Shown piece by piece: positions 10,450-64,000 of a stretch of DNA of 64,000 nucleotides. The translations under genes and the position numbers were made by a program. Under the pieces are notes generated by a model. That model made no database searches and was not told where the DNA came from. It was given only the letters and a program-made list of their open reading frames with translations. Location of the stretch: contig JAQGDQ010000079.1 of the NCBI GenBank assembly GCA_030141605.1, positions 124,001-188,000 of the forward strand. Direction: 5' to 3'. The stretch's first letter is position 1; every line of letters begins with the position of its first letter. This stretch comes from Tubiluchus corallicola. Lineage: Eukaryota; Priapulida; Priapulimorpha; Priapulimorphida; Tubiluchidae.

Positions 10450-13400
10450 TAGGTTTCAAAACACATCAGATATCAAGGCAAGTGTGTGCAATCTCTGTAA
10501 CTTAAATTAGTTGTTACTAAATTTTACTGCCCGGTTACCTGACCAATGGCTGTAAGCATAGCAAGCAGTAAGAGAGAGGTATGGTGATGTTTAAACAATA
10601 AAATAGTGGATACCAAAAGTATATGCAACATCATTAAATCATAACAGAAGAATTGCAAAATGTAAAAATTTGAGAACCTCAACCTATTTTGCAATGATGG
10701 TGATGTGAATTGTGTTGATAAGTGAGGCAGTGGCTTATCTTCAATGGTGAATTTGTAACTAGTCTAAATTGAAATGAATGGGAAGAAATTTTAGATATGT
10801 AAATATCTTGCTACTTAATTCAGTTGTGGTCAAAGCTATGGCTTGACTGTCAATTAAGATGCATCATCATGATCCATGTAGTTCCAGGTGGTCTTGATTT
10901 TGTATATTTGTATGGAAAGTACAATACAATTATAATTTTTGTTTATGTCATAATTAATAGAATGCTGGAGTTCCATGTACCTCATTAACGGGTTCAGGAC
11001 TTTTTTATTTTGGACACAATGTAAAGAATTTAAGACCACCAATGGAGAGATAGCAGATTAAAAATTCATGAACTTTTGAGGATCACAGAGTTAACAAAAC
11101 TAACCAGCACCATCTTCTCCAGGCCTCATGCAATTGAGTTTAAAAAATAGAGAATGAAGACTACTCACAGGCGGTATTTTCAATTAACCATAATAAAACT
11201 AATATTATGCCTGGCTTCAAATGTTCTTTCAGACAACGCTTCTATGGAGAGGGTTTCATCTGTCTGTGCTAATTTTTTGTGCTTTAAAGTTATTAGTAGT
11301 TCCAAATTGAATAGGGTAAATTTTCTCAAGTGTTGTCCACATGTTCTGGGTTATGACCACTAATGAAAGCAGCTACTGTCTATTTTGTCATTAATTAAAG
11401 TTTTTAGACTGCTGCATAGAAGCAGGCTTTGTTTTTGTCAAAACTGTTTGCATTCGGGAATGTTGCTACTTTTAGTTATATTTTTACCACGTAGATTTTT
11501 GCTAGCGCACATAATGCAAACGTTTGACTGCTACAGTTAAGTGCTCAGCACATTTATTAAATAATATACATGTTTAAGTTGTGCTTTTCTCCCAAAAGTA
11601 ACATGAGTGGAATTCAGCAAAAAGCATACATATTCTATAATTAAAATAAACTCAGCGATTTCGGGCACATGTTTTTGTGACCCTTCTGCAGATTATTAAC
11701 AGATTTTTTTAGTCACCTTGACTAAAATGTACACTGTAAGGATGTTAGACATGGCTGACTGATTGACTGATGCAGACTGCCGTGGTGCTGACTCAAGAAA
11801 AACTTATGATGTCAAAAGCAATAGTCTTATACTTTGTTCGAGTCTGTGTCGTATTGTTAATAGATACTGAACCTATACTTTTTGCAAGCACGAATGAATC
11901 AAAATTTGAAAGGCGTATACCAAGTTTGTTTAAAAAAACAGCAGTACTGGTACATTTTGACTAACACGGAAACCAAAATTGTGAAGTCAATGGTCAATGG
12001 TCAACAGTATAGACAACAAACTCACTTCGCTTAATAACTGCTGGTGTCTGCTACTGCAAGTAGTTGCACTGTGCCAGAGTATGTTTCTGGTTTCGATCCA
12101 GTTCATGCATGCAAAAAAAAGTTCGTGCCACCTACTTTTCGTGGTTTCGTCTAATGTTACACTGCTGGTGAGAAAGCCCGACACTGATTAGTTAGTTTCT
12201 GTATATGTTGTGTTTGTTGTTTTTGCAAAAAGTTAATATGTCAAGGATTACAGCGACTTTATGAGGCGCCAAAAGCGAGAGTAAATTATTGCCTTACTAA
12301 AATAAATTACAACGTTTTGCAAAAAACAGAATATGTTATATGTTGCGCGTTACTGCAGTTTATCGCAAGTTTGCAGGTTTGTGTTTCTATGACTTTGGTT
12401 GGATGAAAACATGTTAACAAGTTAAGACGTCAATATTCAACGGTCTCAACTTTGTGGTTATGAAGTACGTTTAAGAGAAACAGATAGAACAACTTTGAAA
12501 TTGGTATAATTTGAATGCTGGTGCCTAGAAGATGCCTAGAAATGACAGATCCTGTAGTCTAGCCCGCACGAGAGCCCAATTCGAATGCTACCCTGAGTTG
12601 TTCTTGAGATTAGCATATGTTTTCATTTAATGTTTTAAAATAACAAAATTGTCACAAATGTTAAGCACAGTCTTTATTTACGGGACTAAAATTTACAGTA
12701 TTATGCAGCATAATGTCAGTAATCGTGCCCACGAAAGTCTTGTTTGCCTCTTTTTAAGTGTAATTCCTTTGTGTCTGAGATTAATTCATCACCGTTTGTA
12801 GGTGATCAACAAGTAGTTGATTATATAACTGTCGACTGTTGAGCCTGTGCTTGCTGATTATTAGTTAAAGTCACTGAACTTGAGTACAAAACACGTGTGC
12901 TTTGATCTTTTGCTTGTCTGCTTCTCCTGCTGACATGTTTTGCAACTATTCAACTACATGTGTTACCTACACTGCAGTGGTGGAGGCACAGTCATTCTTG
13001 AATGTTTGAAATGTCAAGTATCTGTGGTCTAAAGAAAGATTTAAATTTTCACCATACAATGTAAGTTTGAAATAGCGCTTAAGCATTTGCAACGATTCCT
13101 TTTAAAATTATATCACAGCCAGATTAAATACGTCAAAGAGTAATTCAATGAAAAAATGTGTAGACATACAAACGAACGAACACATGAACGAAGTGAGTTA
13201 AAGAATGATTAATGGACGAATTGCACAAGCGGAGAAAAGAACGAATACGTGAAGGAAAAGCCTATAAAAGCATATCAGTTTGTGTGTTGTTCAGCCATCT
13301 ATCCATCCATCCATCCTCGACCACGAACAACGAACAAACAATCTCACAATTGAACAAAAGAACGAATGATGAAATAAACGAACGAAAGGATGTATGGATG

Positions 13401-13945
13401 GATAGATGAGTGAATATGCGAACGAGGACATTTTGATTGCTATTTGTTGCTGTAAATTGTTTCACAGTCTAGAAAGAGTCAACATTTTAGAGCTTGTTTG
13501 TTTCATACGAGCCCACATATTAGGCAACTGGGAATTACTTTTTGTTTTGATTGTCTTTATAGACAAGTGTTCATAAACTAGAACCTCTAGTACTTCATAG
13601 AGGAGTAACTGCAATTGGATTAACAATGGCGATATGTTTCCTTTAAACGGGCGTAGACCCTAAATTAGGTTTCTCCATAAAGTTTTGAGTTTCTGTGAAA
13701 CATGATGCACGCTTTTTTGTACAGTAGTTTAGTTTATAGTAGTAGTTATTGCCTTGAAGTGTGTAGTTTTGCCCCGTAGCCATCAGTCCATGGCGTCTTA
13801 CTATCTACGTAGATGTCATTCTGGGCTTGCGTGTATACATTTGAAGTAAAATATTTAGCCTAATATAATCAATTAATGTGTGATACTGACACCGCGGTGT
13901 CTGTGGGTTGTAAATCGGTTACTAAGTAGTATAAATCTGTTTCAG
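10450..13945. other. intergenic region upstream of the semaphorin gene
   Basis: AT-rich non-coding sequence. The promoter and any 5' non-coding exon of the semaphorin gene should lie here, but neither can be placed with confidence. The only structured item is the degenerate AACG/ATCC tetranucleotide region at 13160-13410. Confidence 0.5.
13296..13408. repeat. tetranucleotide inverted repeat (hairpin arms)
   Basis: An ATCC-type tract at 13296-13316 is the reverse complement, at 20 of 21 positions, of a GGAT-type tract at 13388-13408. The 71-bp spacer is made of degenerate AACGAA-like units, which also occur outside the arms from about 13165. It could fold into a hairpin in single-stranded DNA or RNA. 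Confidence 0.7.
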
Positions 13946-13977
13946 ATCGGTATGATCTAGCCTGAAATCTGCAAAAC
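13930..13977 (+). promoter_or_regulatory. start-proximal sequence of the semaphorin gene: TATA-like box or 3' splice site
   Basis: TATAAAT at 13930-13936 followed by CTGTTTCAG ending at 13945 offers two readings. One is a TATA-driven start near 13960 with a very short leader. The other is a 5' non-coding exon, or a spliced leader, joined at 13946. The second resembles the arrangement at the tyrosine-rich gene, where TTTTTCAG ends 6 nt before ATG. Transcript 5' ends are required to choose. Confidence 0.35.
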
Positions 13978-59612
<45,635 letters not shown>

Positions 59613-59827
59613 TACTCGAATTTGTGTGATAAAATAATGTTATGCTGATGAAGAAACTTTGCCACTGTGTACATACACATCTGTACAGAGTATTTGCTTA
59701 TAATGTGCAGCATCAGAATGTACATAATATCAATTTAGTGTTCTCTCAAGGCACTAATTATGCATTCTCCTGTCATGGAAAAAGTCAGTATTAAGTCGCG
59801 CATTCAATATGGCGAAATGGCTGTGTG

Positions 59828-59833
59828 AATAAA
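59828..59833 (+). promoter_or_regulatory. candidate poly(A) signal AATAAA (proximal)
   Basis: First canonical hexamer after the semaphorin stop codon, 216 nt downstream. Confidence 0.4.
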
Positions 59834-60997
59834 ACTTAAAGATGAGGTGATAGCAACCTAGGGCCAGAAATAATTACTGCAGCTCTTAGTGGTTAGAAAC
59901 TGTCTAGTGCGTGGTCAGAGAGCTTGTATGGAAATTGGTGGCATGAAGATAACAGTACGCCAAAGTCAAATGGCAGATGTTAAAATACGGAAGTATTTTG
60001 TGTTAAAAAAATTTGACGCCAAGTGAATATATACTGAAAATATATCCATTCACTGCAGCTACGTTCGAATCATGGTCACACAAGCTGGCTTGTAGACATG
60101 ATAGTATAGTAAAGTGTAATAATATATTGGGTAGTCTGTGTGTACTGTACTTCAGTTTGAAAAATTTGTTAGCTGAATGCATTTGCATGAAACAGTAAAT
60201 TGTTTCATGTGGTGACATCTTTGCTACATGTACTAGTGTTTGCTAAGTTAAGACTATTTAAAAAAAGACATGCATATCATCAAATACTGGTGCTGCAAAA
60301 TTTGTAGTGCGTTTATTTGACTTTACTGTTACAAGTCCTAGGAAAACGTCTATGCTTCAGTAATAACTTTTAGAAACAAATCAGTGGGTGACAGAAGCTT
60401 AAGATTATTTTAAATAGCTACTGTGTCAGAAGAAACCTCAAAAGCTAATCAAACATAAGAAATGACTCATAATTGTAAAATCGCATATTGATGTACTAAT
60501 GAATGTTAAAGTTAATGTACTTTTGTAAATAATGTGCTCAAAGCTTTTTCGAATGTAGAACACAAAAATTTTGAGAATCGTGTATAGTTTATAGTTTAAT
60601 TTAATGTATTAACTTGGCTTTTGTATTTGTCTGTTTTGTTACCTTTCATTCGTTATTTTCTGTGTTGCTGTGTAGATATTGCTTATTTATACATGTCGTA
60701 AATATATGATCAAAGTATTACATGCTGTAATTTATGCTATGGCAGCAGATATATTTATTGTTGTTAAGATTGTTTTATAAAAATGGGATTAATAGTTAAA
60801 TTAGGTTGGGGAAGGTAAGTAATATTACCAGCAAAATTTATTGGATGTTCGAAAAAGTTAAGATACCATTTACTTTTACTAAAATCTAGACCTACCTGTA
60901 TTCATTTAAGGCTATTAGTACAACAATTCTTCTACGATGTGTTGATTGTTTGGGGAATTGGTTCATGTATGTTAATTACATTCAGGGAAAAATGTAA

Positions 60998-61003
60998 AAT
61001 AAA
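60998..61003 (+). promoter_or_regulatory. candidate poly(A) signal AATAAA (middle)
   Basis: Canonical hexamer about 1.39 kb after the stop codon. Confidence 0.35.
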
Positions 61004-61524
61004 AACTTAGTAAGCGAAGATATTCACAAATATTTTAAACAGATTGCTGGTTTCTGCTTTCAGCAGCCTGCCATTTTGAAACTGGTTGGGTTCTTGGAAA
61101 AAGTAGTAAGTTACTTTTAGATGAAAGGATCAAAGGCAAAAGTATATTTTACATGTGTGACCATTACTACTAGAGATAGATTGTTCTTTGCTGTTTGGAA
61201 TTTAAAGCTTTTTTAAATGTGAAATTATGCCATAAATGAACTTTTTTAGCTATTATTGTTATGAAATTTTGGCATAATTACCTTTGCTTAAATGCTTTAG
61301 CTTTAACAGTTGATGACTTGCAGCGTTGTCACTCGTAGAACTGGAAGACCCACGGGGTGTATATTTTATATAGCTATATATTTGTTTTTTTCTGAAGCAC
61401 TAGCATTCTTTATGATGTTGAACCAATTACTGTGAAAGAAAATGCCCAATTTTACATGTATAAAGATTCATAATGTTTGCAGTACTTATCTGTTGTTATT
61501 GTTGTATAAATAATTGTTTGTATA

Positions 61525-61530
61525 AATAAA
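61525..61530 (+). promoter_or_regulatory. candidate poly(A) signal AATAAA (distal)
   Basis: Canonical hexamer about 1.9 kb after the stop codon, followed within 30-40 nt by a T-rich stretch. Confidence 0.4.
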
Positions 61531-61545
61531 TGATTACATATAGTA

Positions 61546-62626
61546 AACAAGGGTAGCTTTTCTTTTTTATGTATTTCCACTTGAGTCACCAGAATTTTAT
61601 TGAAACACTTCAATCTACTTATTCTTGGGAAAATTTTTACAGATGCCCTATACTAGGTTACTTAGGCTATATGTAATTTCCATTTGTATTAAATGAAAAG
61701 TAGTGCAATTCAATTGTCAATAAGAAAGCGCATCCATTACACTAAGCTCGTTATGTTACATTGCCTTCAAAAATTGGAAGAAATATAACTCAGAAAGGCG
61801 TGAGAAGTAATCCATAATCCGTAGTTCAGCTATAGTATGGAAGAATGGAAGACGCAAGATAATCCAGCATTGAATTATGCAGGCATTTGTTTTTATTTGG
61901 TTCTTCGTTCATTTTTTCCCGTCAAGTTGGCGTAACAAAATTTTTGCATTTGTGTTTTGATTTTTTGTTCGTTTGTTTGTCTGTTGTGTTTTTTATTTGG
62001 TCGTCGTCGTCGTAACACCAATGCAGTCATAAGTAACAGTGGCAGCAACTGTATAAAGACAAGCAACAGCAAAAATAGTGTTAATCTTATTACCCACCTA
62101 TTTAAATACAAAGTAAAAAATTATCACTACATCTATAAATTGTGCAAGCATCCTAAGTTTTCCACAAGGAATTTCATTTTCGCATTTCATTCAGCAAGTT
62201 GTACAAATACGAGCAACCGCTTCGAATTAGTTGTTCAAAAATTTGTTTTTCCAGCTCTTGATGAATAACGGGATGCCTTTTTATTGGGTTCTGTAAATGC
62301 TCAGGAGCACTGAACTATTTTAAAAACTTCAGGAGGAAGCATCTTGTTTGGTCATTTATACATGAAATTTTCAATGATTATGCGAGAGAAGTAAGTCAGC
62401 TACTGAGTGAGGTATAAATCTCACAGCTTTTAAATAATGTTCTCTGGATTTTACTGTATTTTTTATTGCTGCTTAACTGCAAACAAATGACGAGCAGTGC
62501 CCAAAGGTTACGTTTTGCTATCCAATAAATAAAAAGTTTTGCTTCGTTTGGCATAAATTTACCAACTCTTATTTTTCAGCCAATTTACATACATGCGTTT
62601 CTGCACAATTCCAGTATTCTGTTATA
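61546..62626. other. intergenic, no gene seen
   Basis: AT-rich. A short GTC triplet run lies near 62000. Otherwise nothing was recognised. Confidence 0.5.
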
Positions 62627-62670
62627 GTGCGGTGAGTGGCCGAGTGGTCATGTACAAGTCCTCACTTTGA
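62627..62670 (+). repeat. tRNA-like 5' half (A-box) fragment
   Basis: GAGTGGCCGAGTGGTCA is a good Ser/Leu-type tRNA D-arm with A-box TGGCCGAGTGG. No B-box follows at the right distance, so it is a SINE fragment or a chance match rather than a tRNA gene. Confidence 0.35.
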
Positions 62671-62705
62671 AGATGAAGCATATACGCAATGCGAATGCAG
62701 GTAAT

Positions 62706-63530
62706 ATGGCATAGGAAAAAATTTCATGGTAAAAACTGGCACAGGAAAAATGGCACAAAATTTAAAAGGGTTAGAGTTACAGTGTGGTGGATATTTATTT
62801 TAGCTATTTTTACCTCTGCCAAAGAAGTTATGCTTTCTTTGTTTGTTTGTCTATTTGTTTGGTTGGTTTTTTGTCTGTTACGGCAGAAAATCTATTACGC
62901 CAAATTCCAAGAAACTTTGTGAAGAAAGGCGGGTATAGGATGCCAGAATGCGAATCTCTTCGCCGGCCGAACACCACGTACAAAAAATCATTCGTGAAGC
63001 ACTTCGTGGAGGTCTCAGAGGGAGTGTTTAGTACTTCTTTTTTGTTATCTCCATCTGGACAAACAACTGCGAGTTCCATGGAGTTCTATTTCGAGAAATT
63101 TTCGCTTGTAAAACTCTCTATGACCTTTGCTTAATTAATGTGTATAGCCTTTCCTATAAAGTAACTTGGTACATTTTGTCAGTTTATTACCATCGCAAAA
63201 GTTAACGGTGAAATCGTAGATAAACACCGTTAGACATTAATGATTATAAATCCATTTAATGAATACCAAATTTTGTGAGTCTTTTGCTAGTTTACATAAT
63301 ACTATACAGGTACATTTTTGTATGCTTGTTTATTTTTGTGTAAAGTTTTTTGAATCAAAAGAATCAGACAAATAAGTTTAGAATTGCGCGGTTTTGGTAT
63401 CTGCTTCTTACTGAGCACATTCTAGTTTTATTTTAGAAATCAATTGTATCAAATTTGCTATCAATTGTATGTGACATTTTTTCCTGTGTCATTTTTACCG
63501 TGCCAATTTTGTCCCGTGCCATTTTTGCCG
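62706..63530. mobile_element. inverted-repeat element with internal subrepeats (foldback-like)
   Basis: The block at 62722-62756 and the reverse complement of 63471-63505 share GGTAAAAA and GGCACAGGAAAAA-type units over about 35 bp. Further partial units extend outward (62706-62724 and 63506-63530). Between them lies a core starting at about 62813 (CCTCTGCCAAAGAAGTTATG, then GTTTGTTTGTCTATTTG), which resembles a repeat dispersed in many invertebrate genomes, from memory only. Frames inside it are short and on both strands. Target duplications were not found. Confidence 0.5.
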
Positions 63531-64000
63531 CGCACCACTCAAAGCACATGCTGTAAAACTTTCGATTTGTCACAACATAAAATAATCATTTTTTATTTTT
63601 TCCAAAAAATTATCATGTTGCAGTTTAAAAAACATTCTTTGTAATTAGAACATTTCTGTAGAAACTTAGAAAATTATAGCCATCCCAAGTTTCCATCATT
63701 AATTTTGGTGGCATCATGATGACCTGCATACTATCTAGCCATAAAAGATATGATATTATACCAAAAGCACCCAGCGTCTGTCTTCCAGTGTCCAGCATCT
63801 GGTTGCTGGCTTTTAGCGTTACTTAGTAGTTAACATCAAAGCGTCTAGTGTGCAAACTCTAAGTTCTTCGCAGGAAAACAAAATGGACAATATAAAATTG
63901 ATTTTTGCAATGTTTCCTTTTTACATTATTTATACGTATAATATCGCAGGCCCTGAGGCCCAGTCATCATTATTTAGGTGGTTGTGGAACATACTCTGCA
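63531..64000. other. intergenic, no gene seen
   Basis: No coding, RNA or repeat feature was recognised up to the window end. Confidence 0.5.

Larger units (their letters stand above)
59613..61545 (+). other. probable semaphorin-5 3' UTR region
   Basis: AT-rich non-coding sequence with candidate AATAAA signals at 59828-59833, 60998-61003 and 61525-61530. The last is followed by sequence moving into T-rich DNA near 61560. Alternative 3' ends are plausible. Confidence 0.5.

Overview
The window is animal nuclear DNA. Coding information is split into short exons with GT-AG introns (one GC-AG), bulk sequence is AT-rich and non-coding, and dinucleotide microsatellites, MITE-like elements, tRNA-derived repeat fragments and a short TTAGGG tract are present. 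The main gene is a class 5 semaphorin, a family found in animals. Interspersed-repeat style suggests an invertebrate, but the phylum cannot be fixed from this sequence.

Layout: 1-7955 holds no gene I can defend, apart from one weak minus-strand candidate exon at 615-848. A small two-exon plus-strand gene (7962-8804) encodes a 130-residue, cysteine-free, tyrosine-rich protein with a clear signal peptide; I do not recognise its family. The intergenic stretch (about 9.8-13.9 kb) carries a well-preserved PIF/Harbinger-type MITE at 10134-10446.

From 13978 to 59612 runs a complete semaphorin-5 gene on the plus strand. I could join 18 coding exons with every splice phase agreeing (3243 nt, 1080 residues). 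The product has a signal peptide, Sema domain, PSI domain, seven thrombospondin type 1 repeats, one transmembrane helix and a cytoplasmic tail of about 109 residues. The signal-peptide exon (13978-14089) is separated from the rest by a 32.5-kb intron. It was recognised because its last residues and the start of the next exon join in phase into an ungapped match to the N-terminus of vertebrate SEMA5A (from memory). The TSR exons are all bounded by phase-1 introns, one repeat per exon. Intron 6 uses a GC donor. Intron 15 is inflated by a hAT-type MITE with a perfect 8-bp target duplication.

The large first intron contains no recognisable gene. It holds a 353-bp candidate transposable element, AT-rich palindromes, a 90-nt hairpin, a 150-bp TC microsatellite and tRNA-like SINE fragments. 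Downstream of the gene are three candidate poly(A) signals and, at 62.7-63.5 kb, a pair of inverted repeats flanking a dispersed-repeat-like core.

I found no operon-like or defence-like novel system. The most novel coding item is the unidentified tyrosine-rich secreted protein. The other notable points are the gene architecture and the structured non-coding DNA listed under findings.
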